The notes under the pieces: generated by a model
Told to the model about the DNA's origin: nothing
Database searches by the model: none
Seen by the model: the letters and a program-made list of their open reading frames with translations, nothing else
From: Globisporangium splendens
Lineage: Eukaryota; Oomycota; Peronosporomycetes; Pythiales; Pythiaceae
Direction: 5' to 3'
NCBI GenBank assembly: GCA_006386115.1
Contig: VFIW01000005.1
Span: forward strand, 1 to 64,000
Length of the DNA stretch: 64,000 nucleotides
Position numbers and translations under genes: made by a program
Shown here: positions 46,011 to 54,691 of the stretch, in pieces
How positions within the stretch are numbered: the first letter of the stretch is position 1
Layout: every line of letters begins with the position of its first letter

Positions 46011-46904
46011 TTCCCATCGTTGCGAGGACGCTCATTTCCAGGCGTGGAAATGTACGAGATGTCCATGGGCTCGGGACCATCATGCACGACATTTGATTGC
46101 CGCATTGGTCTCGACGCGAACCCATGGAACTTCGCTTGCTTGATGCTGAACTCTTCTTGCATCGCACGTTCGATGGCTTCGTCCAGCGTCTTGGGGTACT
46201 CGCGGAACAGTTGGTTCCGAATCGGGCGAACGTTCAGACCCGTCATAAACGTCACGACTTGCGTCGGAACGTCAATCGGCTCGTCAACGATGCTCGACAC
46301 CAAGTAACGAGCACGTTGTGCATACGAGCGAAGGTCGAAACGGCCTTGACGAAGCTTGAGGAACTCGGCGCGCGCACGGAACTCACTCTGTGGAGGTTCA
46401 AACGCCTTCTTGAGTTCGGTCTTGAAGTGGTCGTAGCTGGGGAAGCAGTTTAGATCGGCTAAACGCTTGCCATACGCCCAGCTCTTCGCACGACCCGCAA
46501 GGTTGGACATCGCGAACAACACTTGCTGCGAAGGGTCTCGCAGTTGTCTTGCAGTTGATGATCGCTGCATCCAACTCGACGAACCATCGTGAGAGGGGTT
46601 CGTTCTCTCCGCCGCGATACGGAGAGACGTCAAGCTTCGGTGGCACCGTCCTGAGTGAGGAAACAGGGGTTGCGACCTGCTTCCGGGAGGACATGATCTC
46701 GTGGTGCATGAAGCTGACCACCGCGCTCTTCTGATCCTCCGGAGACGCCGATCGAAGTAGACTGACCACAGCAGCCTCTCCGATGACATCTCGCATGCGC
46801 TCAAGCGCCATCCACTCATGAGAAGACAGATGAGGGAAACCCTCAATAGTCAACTCGACAGTTTCCGGTACTGCTGGACCGAGTGGGGTTCCTGTAGCAT
46901 CCAT
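45851..46904 (-). pseudogene. Gypsy N gag with one frameshift
   Basis: Gag starts MDATGTPLGPAV at 46904 and is similar to the K gag throughout (FPHLSSHEWMALERM, YRGGENEPLSRWFVELDAAI). An indel near 46550 shifts the frame after ELDAAI. The second half is then open from about 46545 to the TAG at 45851 and holds the capsid C-terminus (LRQGRFDLRSYAQRARYLVS) and zinc knuckle CFRCGKPGHIARNC. Gag forms the particle and binds RNA. The single lesion would prevent full-length Gag, so N depends on related Gag in trans. Confidence 0.88.
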
Positions 46905-47006
46905 GTTCCGAACAAGGATGCTCGCAGGGTCTTGGACAGGAATGTGGCGTGCTTAAAGCCGCGTCGTCAAACCTCTTCACTTCACTGGGTCGTTGGAAGG
47001 ACCGCT

Positions 47007-47021
47007 CGAAGTGCTACCAGG
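47007..47021 (-). other. Gypsy N primer-binding site
   Basis: In sense CCTGGTAGCACTTCG follows the 5' LTR. TGGTAGCA fits the complement of a tRNA 3' end (TGG from CCA). Element K has CCCGGTAGCACCAGC at the same place. The tRNA species was not determined. Confidence 0.6.
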
Positions 47022-47673
47022 TGTAAGAGGGCGCTGTTCCAAACAGTCCCTCAAACACGGCACACACGCTTGTGCCAGAGGAAGCGATCTCCCGACTTGG
47101 AGGGAGGAACGAAGACTTGAGGGCTTGGAGGAAAATTTGCAACTGAATTGAAATGTAGTTATGGTTCCTGTCGCTACTTACAAATGAACCCCAAGGGATC
47201 CTACAGGTTTTATAACTAAAACCTAAACATGCACAATAAAACCTATGAATCTGATATATAAAACCTTGGGTACACTGAGGTTGAACCTACGGGATCTTCT
47301 AGAAACTTGAACTTCAAGTCTTGTATAAAATCCCTGCAAAGTGATTGGCTCGCGCCACTCACTTCAGGTGGCAGAGACACGTCGGTCTCGTCGCCAGCCC
47401 AGTTTCCCAAGCAGGAACCATCACTCAGTACTTGATTAGTACATGGATGTCATTGCTCAATACTGATTAGTACATGAGAACAACATTCTGCACTGATCAG
47501 CAGAGAGAACACTCGTGACGTCATCGAATGACGTCACACGTGCATGTGGGGACTGTATTACCGTAATCCCTTTGTTATTTGTGTCTCCACAATGCACGCT
47601 GAAGGTGGTGTGTGGTACACTAGATCTGGGGACAAATCCACCTTCATGTAATGGCTGGTTATGGCCCATCACA
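47022..47673 (-). repeat. Gypsy N 5' LTR
   Basis: This 652-bp copy has about 25-30 differences from the left LTR. It shares the TGACGTCA pair. The third palindrome is damaged here (CTGATCAGCAGAG). Confidence 0.93.
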
Positions 47674-48321
47674 GGTTGACCCTATAAGTCCTGTATCGAG
47701 CTCACGAAGACAGCTGGAGGTGAGCCACACACTCTGGCCATCAAGATACAGCGGTTTCCGTTTGTGTGCGCCGGAAGAGCAACCGCATATAAGCGCAAGG
47801 TGAATCGCTACAGTCGGTGGCTGTAGTGTACTGGAAGACTGACGTGCGAGGAGCAAACAAGCCCCAGCAAGCGTATTTGATAGTTTCCCGAGTAGTAACT
47901 CAACATGAATTGGAATGTATGAAACCGCTGGCAGGCGCAATTGCATACTGGCCAAGGCCACCTGTCCCAGCGATCGAAGGAGATCAACGACTACACCGGG
48001 AGAGTGCTAGAACGTTGGATTCGTTGTATGCACTTGCAGCTACTTCAGACAATAGTGCACCTTTAATTGTGGATAATAACATTTGTGCCAAATTCGCTTC
48101 CTTTCCTGTGTTTTCTGAGCGTGCTTGTCAGTGTCGAGCGGCCGCAATTCCACCATACTTCGCAGCATGTGGCTTCAATGCGACAACACCACACAACAGC
48201 ACGGACAAAGCCAATGCAGCACGATCCCAAACAGATAGGATATTTTCATACTTGTATTATTCTTTTTCCATTAGGGCAAATTTAGCTTGAACAAGAAGCG
48301 AGGTGTCCCTGCATATTTTTC
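47674..48321. other. Unassigned stretch right of N
   Basis: An open frame at 47817-48290 (plus, 157 codons) shows no recognisable domain, and its composition does not argue strongly for coding. No repeat shared with the rest of the window was noticed. The stretch may be flanking sequence of the spliced gene at 48436-49162. Confidence 0.3.
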
Positions 48322-48435
48322 ATCTTACTCGGCAGTAATATCCGAAAGGTTCGCCACAATCTGACAGAACTTCTTATTGTAGACAACGCGGTTACAAGAC
48401 TTGGATATTTTCAGTTCACTCCCACCCGGTAGGAG

Positions 48436-49162
48436 TTAAGATTCGAGGGTCTCACCAAACAGTCCCACCGTCAGCAACTGCTCGTCCACCTCGCCACGCG
48501 TTCCATTGTATTGTTGCTGGAACTGCAGATAGGAGAGTGTCAGCCCAAATTCCTACATTGACTTACAATGGCGCTTACCATCAACAGCTCCTCGAATGGC
48601 TCTTGCGGACTGGCACTCGTCAAGTGGAGACGAGCAATGCTCGTCCCATTAAATGTGTGTGCGGATGCCCAGATGGGCATCCCACGGACCACAGCGTCCA
48701 CATCAGGATTAGGGGGTTACCCTGACACGATGTCGAGTATGTGCTGTCGCAAATCTGTCAAGAGCACACCATGGCGGGATTATAGTTACGACGCCAGCAG
48801 TAACCAAAACTCACTTGCCTTCAACAGTTGAAAACTCCATCTTCTGGCGGGCGACTTTAGCAGAAGCCTTCTGTTGAATGGGTGCCTTCAACCACTTGAG
48901 CGGGGAGTCTCCAGTCTTGCTCTCACTGACAAGGCCATTCGCAGGTGATAAGTAAAAAAGCGCTAATAGAACAGGAGAAAAGACAATTTTGAGCTCAAAT
49001 GGACTTGTGTGATGCAGCTAGAGGGTAGAAAATAAACGCGTGCAGACGCAATTAAAGAAAGTTCGCACCATGGAGAGAAAACTTAAGCTTACCCGTCAAA
49101 GAAGAAACGGCGAGCAACTGGGCTTCAGACACCGTTGGCAGTAACGGTGGATTGAGTGGCGG
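48436..49162 (-). pseudogene. Spliced non-transposon gene fragment, at least four exons
   Basis: Read on the minus strand, protein-like exons are separated by well-formed introns. One exon ends at 49093 (SEAQLLAVSSLT) before GTAAGC. An intron spans 49092-48963 with a pyrimidine-rich TATTAG end. The next exon, 48962-48819 (SKTGDSPLKWLKAPIQQKAS), ends in AG before GCAAGT, a GC-AG type donor. The following intron is 48818-48755. The exon 48754-48579 (DLRQHILDIVSG, a stop, then MPIWASAHTFNGTSIARLHL) is followed by an intron at 48578-48523 ending CTGCAG. The last clear exon starts at 48522 (FQQQYNGTRGEVDEQLLTVG) and reads to TAA at 48436 or splices on. One in-frame TAA in the third exon may be a nonsense change. 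No family was recognised. It looks like a host-gene fragment caught between transposons. Confidence 0.55.
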
Positions 49163-49464
49163 TCGTTATACCTGTCCCTTGGATGTGAAAGTACCAAAAG
49201 ACAGGCATGAGGTTCGCATCTCACTCCAGGGAGTACAAAGGCGATTTCATTTGTGGAGCAGCACAGAGTTTGGTGAATTGGTAGAGGACACGTAGCTGAG
49301 GTATTGTCATGTTCGAAGTTGAACATCGTGTGGGACATATTAGACATCGAAAGGTTTATCAATAATACATGAGTATGGTATATGATATGCTATATAAAGC
49401 CTAATTTAACCAATCACATCGGCAGTGCGGGATCTGGTGAAATAGGTTAAAAAAATACATCATT
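49163..49464. other. Upstream part of the spliced gene, unresolved
   Basis: A minus-strand open stretch at 49362-49240 with a possible GTGAGA donor could be another exon, but frame and splice sites do not join cleanly. Repeat J starts at 49465. Confidence 0.25.
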
Positions 49465-49855
49465 TGCAAAGGGGCTTTCCATTGCATGGGTTCTTGGGTA
49501 CAAAGAGTGTGGGTCATACCCACACGGGTTTACCACTCTCTACAAACCCACCCGTTAACCCATCAACACTCTATGCAGCCAATTGCATTTTAGCCAATAA
49601 GAACATCCCATTAAAGTTTAATCTCATTCGATGATAGTCGGATTGGACACCCGACTATCGTCCAATCGAAGACGCCGTAGGAACAACCCATCGGATTTGC
49701 ATTTCAAACCTCAAGATTTCAATTCACTTCTCATTTTGCACGTTATCGCGCACAGCTCCCTTCCTTCTTTTGGACGCAGCGTTACCCTGTGCCCTTCCTC
49801 TCACCTGCGCTTCCTCAACGCACGTGTACGCCGTGTAACGGGCATTCCCGTTACG
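49465..49855 (+). repeat. LTR-like repeat J, right inverted copy
   Basis: This sequence of about 391 bp is the reverse complement of 31291-31683. It ends in a hairpin with 8-bp arms, GTAACGGG (49835-49842) and CCCGTTAC (49847-49854). The pol codons of H follow directly. Confidence 0.8.
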
Positions 49856-52326
49856 CGACCCCTCTACGGGGACCGCTAGATACGGGTGCGTCAAACAACT
49901 TTGTTCGATCGCACGTCGCCCGTGAGCTAGCGAAAGTAAGCTCGGAGGAATCACATTCCTCCGACTTGATGATCACCGTGCGATTGGCAACAGGTGCCAC
50001 CGTCGCGACGGAGAAACACGTGACACGACTCCGCGTCACGCATGATGATGGACGCCAAATAGAAGGAGACTTCGTTTGGCTGGATTTAGATGACAAGTTC
50101 GATGTCATCCTTGGAATGCCATGGCTGAAGAAGTATCAGCCGATCATCGATTGGAATCAACAATCGATCAGTTACCCCGCTATGAAGCGGAACAAGGCTA
50201 ACCGCCCGTCGGTGCGCAACGCGCTGGCGGTAAGCGAACATGACGCAAGGGTGTGCGATGTCCCCCTTAGCACGATGCTCGATGGCGAAGCCACCCGAAA
50301 GTCTAAAGGACAGACTTCGGAGGTCCATCGCTCTGTTCAGAAGAGCGATGACGAAGGAAAGGTACCGCCAATGGAGACCTCTGATCAAGGCTCCTCGTGC
50401 GAAGTCATCAGTGTCATGGTCACTGATGAAGATGGATCTCATATTCATGAGATGGCGTTAGAAGACCCTCCGAAGGACGCTTCGGAAGTGGTGACGCTAC
50501 CCATCATGAGCCAGAAACGGTTCATGAAAGAACTGCGTCGAGGCACCCTCGAGCATATTTGTTACATCGCTCCTCGGGAGGATCGATCAATGCCGAGTCG
50601 GCAGTGCAGAGACACCCACTCGATGAATGTTTCCTTGCGTCATCATCAGTGATGGACACTGAGGTGTTCGACGAGCCGACCAAAAAGGAACGATTCCAGG
50701 CTCAGGGATGGGAATCCCTGAAGGACAGTCTATTCTATGGGCTGTTGAAGGAATACGAAGACGTATTCCCAGAAGATGTACCTTGTCGTCTTCCGACAGA
50801 CAAAGGAGTGCGGCATGAGATTGATCTCAAGCCAGGTACGAAGTGCTGCGTCACGAGGCAATGGCCACTACCTCGTGAACAAGCCAAGGCGATCGACGAG
50901 TTCTTTGAAGCTTGCTGCAAAGCAGGACAAGTGCGCGAGTCGAATTCTCCGCACTGCAGCCCCACCTTCTGTGTGAAAAAGGCCACAGGAGGTTGGAGGA
51001 TCGTGTATACGTTCAATAAGTTGAATGCGGCAACAATCCCGGCGCAAACGCCGATACCTCGCAAAGATGTCATCATTGACAGCATGCAAGGTAGTGCTAT
51101 CTTTAGTACGATCGATTTGAGATGGATTCTATCAAATCTTGATGCGCGAAAAGGATATCCCTCTCACGGCTGTCAGCACCCCGAGCGGGATGCTGTGGGA
51201 GTGGCTCGTAATGCCACAGGAACTAACAAATGCTCTCGCCACGTTCAATAGATGCGTCACGCAACTACTACGGCCGGCGCGAGACTTCGCACCCAGCTGT
51301 TTCGACGATGTGTTCATACACAGCCGCGCATCGGATGCTGCATCCGATGTGGAAGTGCACAGAGAGCACCTCCGAAAGCTCCTCGACTTGATGCGAAAGC
51401 ACAAGTTGTACGCAAACACACAAAAGTGTATGTTTGGTGTTGATGAGATCCCCGTTCTCGGTTGCTTTGTCGGCAAGAACGGAGTGTGTCCTGATCCCGA
51501 AAAGATCAAGGCGATCAACGATTGGCCTGTTCCAACAAGCCAAAAGGATCTTCGCAAGTTCCTCGGACTTGCGACGTATCTCCATAAGTACTCGCAGAAC
51601 TATGCGGGTATCATCCGACCTTTTTCACCTTTACTGAAGAAAGATGTCGATTGGAAGTGGTCCGACGAATGTCAAGAAGCATTCGTTAAGGTGAAACACA
51701 GCCTCATGGAAGCTCCGGTTCTCGCGATCGCCGATCACGAGCGACCATTCTATGTGGTCTGCGATGCATCCGACTTTGCAATCGGGTGCGCGCTCATGCA
51801 TCACGACGATGCAGATCGAGAACGCGTGATCTGCTATCAGTCGCGTCAGCTGAAGCCAGCTGAGCGCAATTATCCGGTTCATGACAAGGAGTTGCTTGCC
51901 ATGAAGTACGCTCTTACGAAGTTAAGAGTGTATTTGCTCGGAAGTAAACGGTTCACCGTTTACACTGACCACGCTTCGCTGCGCACCGCAGTGAAGTCGC
52001 CACATCTGTCGCAAAGAATGGCCCGATGGCTTTCTTTCTTTGCGGTGTACGAGTTTGACGTCGAGTACAAACCCGGTCGGTTCAACGTGATCGCGGATGT
52101 GCTCTCACGTCGCCCAGACTTTGAGTCGAAAGCAAACGACTCAAAGGAAGACCGTGTGATGGCAATCACACGGGAAAGCACGCCGACATCGTCGCTCCTT
52201 GACGATATCAAAAGAGCGCATGCGACAGATAGCGTCATCAGTCGACTTATTGCCCACTTGTCAGACCCGTCTGATAAGTCGCTCAAGGCGTTGGATCCGG
52301 CTCAACGCGCTCGTCTACATCGTTAT
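49856..52326 (+). pseudogene. Gypsy H pol: protease, RT, RNase H; cut by K LTR
   Basis: The segment starts ATPLRGPLDTGASNNF, the protease active-site region, and continues the gag fragment that ends at 31290. The protease segment stays open to about 50650. The frame then shifts (near 50620-50650) into RT (50640-51118, RHEIDLKPGTKCC, TPTFCVKKATGGW). A 2-base loss near 51120 shifts it again before LTAVSTPSGMLWEW and the palm motif CFDD (about 51297-51310). RNase H is complete (VCDASDFAIGCAL, YTDHASL). The gene ends abruptly at RARLHRY where the K LTR starts, so integrase and chromodomain are absent. It is a remnant. Confidence 0.85.
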
Positions 52327-52814
52327 TTTAACGGGTCAACCGTTACGCTGGTGTACACCTGTGCGTCCGTGAGGAAGCGCGCAGTCAGGTGTCACACCTA
52401 ACTTGTTTGTATAGAACTTAGTATAGGACCAGAGAAAGCTGGTCCCAATACTGTAGCGATCGTTCTGGTATGAGGAAAGAATGAGAGTGTTTTATTTTGT
52501 GTGCTTGTGTCAAGCGGTCTGGCTAGACCGCGAGTAAAACCTAAAACCTTATGCAAAACCCTAATTGTTGGTTGGGAGAATTCCTACTGTTTTCCTGAGA
52601 CCTGATTGGTCCAAATCCTGCCTGCTTCTGTATTATTATCCAATGATATGCAATACCTGTCATACGGAATGTGGAGGGGTCTCGATGACAGAAGAGGGGT
52701 CAGCACCCACGTGCGGTGCGGACTTAGCTGAAGTACGCACCGTGCACTTGAGAAGGAGGGTCGTGCGTACTTAGTGTACACACGTGAGGGCGTGTGGCGG
52801 GAAGCCCCGTTACA
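52327..52814 (-). repeat. Gypsy K 3' LTR
   Basis: On the plus strand this 488-bp LTR starts TTTAACGGG (the TG has become TT) and ends CCCCGTTACA. It interrupts H RNase H. Confidence 0.9.
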
Positions 52815-52828
52815 CCACCCCTTCTTTA
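52815..52828 (-). other. Gypsy K polypurine tract
   Basis: The sense strand reads AAAGAAGGGGTGG directly before the 3' LTR. Confidence 0.75.
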
Positions 52829-52936
52829 GAGCGATTGTTCGCCTGAAGTGGTCAACCTCATCAGGTGGTCCGCAATCGTTGGGTAGTTAGCACTTGTCGG
52901 TGTCGACACCACAACGCGCTCATTTCGCCTTTCGAT

Positions 52937-54691
52937 ATGAGCGAGCAAGCGAAGAAAACGGAGACACCAAAGGTGGTGTCTCTGAACGGATACCGTGCGC
53001 AGCTCGCCTCTCGGACTGCGGCGAAGGAAGATCGCACGCAAGCGACGTCGTCGTCCCATGATGATGCTGTGAGTGCCGAAGCAAGTGCAAGTGTCGTCGC
53101 GAGGGAATGCGACACGGAAGGAAAGGCGCTTGCGCCAGCGGAAGAAGCGCGTGCTTCTTCCGGAATGTTTACGGACGTAGTCGGCGACGACGACCGCTAT
53201 GCGGACGACGAAGTCGACTACGAGGAGAGCGACGAAATGCGGTCGGAGGACGATGACCGTTCTCCGCCACGCGCGTCAACACCCGCTGTCAAGCGGCCGC
53301 GACTTCAGGCTGCGCAATGCAGGGGCACTCTGGCTGCGGCAATTCGCGCGTCATCGACATCGTTGACGCGTGCCAGGTCGACGCCTTCGTCAAGCGTGGG
53401 AGCGGCTTCACCTGCAGTTCGAGCGAAGCCAGAAGCTTGCGCTGGCGTGACAGCGTCTCCAGTGGTTACTGCAGACGAGGGACCGCTTCCCGTTGGTCCT
53501 CACGTGCCCTCATGGTCTCTCGATCCGCGCCAACGCGGAGCGTCTGACCCTTTGTACCCGTGGCCGTTGTTCGCTATGCAGAGGCTCATGGGCGATGACT
53601 TCGTCCATGAGATGCGGTTCGATCCTCATACGGACGATCGAAACCGGTTTTATATCGATCTGTTTTACCAATATCGATATTGCTATCTCAAGCGCAATAA
53701 CACGGTACCCGCGTTGTTGCAAGCGTGGAACGCGTTCGTCAAAAACTGCAATGATGATACGCAGGGGTTTGTGCGTCGCTTACGCGATGCGCGCGAGCGC
53801 TATGAGCGGCACTCCTTCCGAGGGAAGCTCAATCGCATACACTCCGAGTGTGTGCGTGCAGGCATCCCATGCGGGGTGCCTGAGGGTCTTGAATGTGCGT
53901 TCTGCGCGCCAGGCGCAGAGCGTATTTCGCCAGAGGGCTTCGAGGGGTACAAGAATTTCGTCGTACCTCACGCCGTAAAAGACCTCATTTATGGCGTCTT
54001 GGGCTCGAACGTTAGTTCGAACGAGGAAGGTAAATCCGCCGGAGTGAGGGAATGCGCGACTCGTATTCCCTCAGCAAGTCCGGCACGTCCGCCCGCAAGC
54101 GAGTCCTTCGTTCCCGCGTTGAGGACTCGGGAAGGAAACCTCTCCAACGAATTAGACACTGATGACCTGAGTCACCAGTATCACGAGCTCGCGGAATCCT
54201 CTTGTGCGCCAGGATCTCTTGCACGATCCAGCGCTGCTCACCTTGCGCTTCCACCAGCGGCGGTGGAGGCGGCGGAAAGACGACCGTCTTGTTCTTCTCG
54301 AACCCAACCGCCAGCGGCTGGGCTCGCAACCTTGCTTGAGGAGCTTCAACCAATTGTTGGCGAGCTCTTTCATGAAGTGCGCGAGCACGCGGCGGCCGTC
54401 GTCAGCCTCCGTGAGGAGAATCGCCGGATCCTGATGAGTCAGGTTTCTGCTTCGGAGCGCGCCGAGCGCTTGTTGTCGCGCTTGGAGAGACTCTCGGGTG
54501 CGCATGAGCGTCTCCAAGAGGATCACGAGCGGCTCCGCGAGGATTACCTTGACCTCCTGGAGAGCCATCAGACTCTCCAGAGCGATTACCGCGGTTTGCT
54601 CACAGATCTCGCCGAACACGAGATCCGTCGCGGCGATGCTCGGCGTCGCCGTGCACAAAGTAGTGCTTCAAGCGCCCCACGTAGAACGTAG
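52937..54691 (+). CDS. Antisense accessory gene of K (584-aa coiled-coil protein)
   Basis: This intact frame lies opposite to gag-pol, starting about 120 bp inside the 3' LTR. ATG 52937 (MSEQAKKTETPKVV) is preferred over an upstream in-frame ATG at 52865 because the preceding residues look non-coding. An acidic, Ser/Ala-rich N-terminal part holds a possible nuclear signal (VKRPRLQ). A helical domain follows (about 53560-53810, NRFYIDLFYQYRYCYLKRNN... QAWNAFVKN), similar in pattern to the N antisense protein. A CxxC-like segment (LECAFCAP) comes next. The C-terminus is a long coiled coil (about 54330-54640, RLLSRLERLSGAHERLQEDH). About 1.1 kb of it lies outside pol. It stays open while pol on the other strand has several stops. 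Function unknown. Confidence 0.65.
   Translation: MSEQAKKTETPKVVSLNGYRAQLASRTAAKEDRTQATSSSHDDAVSAEASASVVARECDTEGKALAPAEEARASSGMFTDVVGDDDRYADDEVDYEESDEMRSEDDDRSPPRASTPAVKRPRLQAAQCRGTLAAAIRASSTSLTRARSTPSSSVGAASPAVRAKPEACAGVTASPVVTADEGPLPVGPHVPSWSLDPRQRGASDPLYPWPLFAMQRLMGDDFVHEMRFDPHTDDRNRFYIDLFYQYRYCYLKRNNTVPALLQAWNAFVKNCNDDTQGFVRRLRDARERYERHSFRGKLNRIHSECVRAGIPCGVPEGLECAFCAPGAERISPEGFEGYKNFVVPHAVKDLIYGVLGSNVSSNEEGKSAGVRECATRIPSASPARPPASESFVPALRTREGNLSNELDTDDLSHQYHELAESSCAPGSLARSSAAHLALPPAAVEAAERRPSCSSRTQPPAAGLATLLEELQPIVGELFHEVREHAAAVVSLREENRRILMSQVSASERAERLLSRLERLSGAHERLQEDHERLREDYLDLLESHQTLQSDYRGLLTDLAEHEIRRGDARRRRAQSSASSAPRRT

Larger units (their letters stand above)
40022..47673 (-). mobile_element. 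Gypsy element N, complete with two LTRs
   Basis: This 7.65-kb Ty3/gypsy element has LTRs of 650 and 652 bp, TG...CA ends, a primer-binding site, a polypurine tract, gag, a nearly intact pol with chromodomain and an antisense gene. LTR divergence is about 4% by eye, so it is older than copia F. The flanking pentamers are GGCCG and GGTTG, which differ only by two C/T changes and may be a decayed target duplication. Confidence 0.93.

Noticed and set aside
47817..48290. 157-codon plus-strand frame right of element N
   Set aside because: It has no recognisable motif, no neighbouring exons on the same strand and no homologous copy in the window. It is mentioned only as content of the gap.
52500..52570. 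AAACCTAAAACC/AAACCCTAA runs in K-family LTRs, resembling telomere repeat units
   Set aside because: Only isolated, imperfect units occur and they recur at the same LTR position in every copy, so they are LTR sequence and not interstitial telomere arrays.
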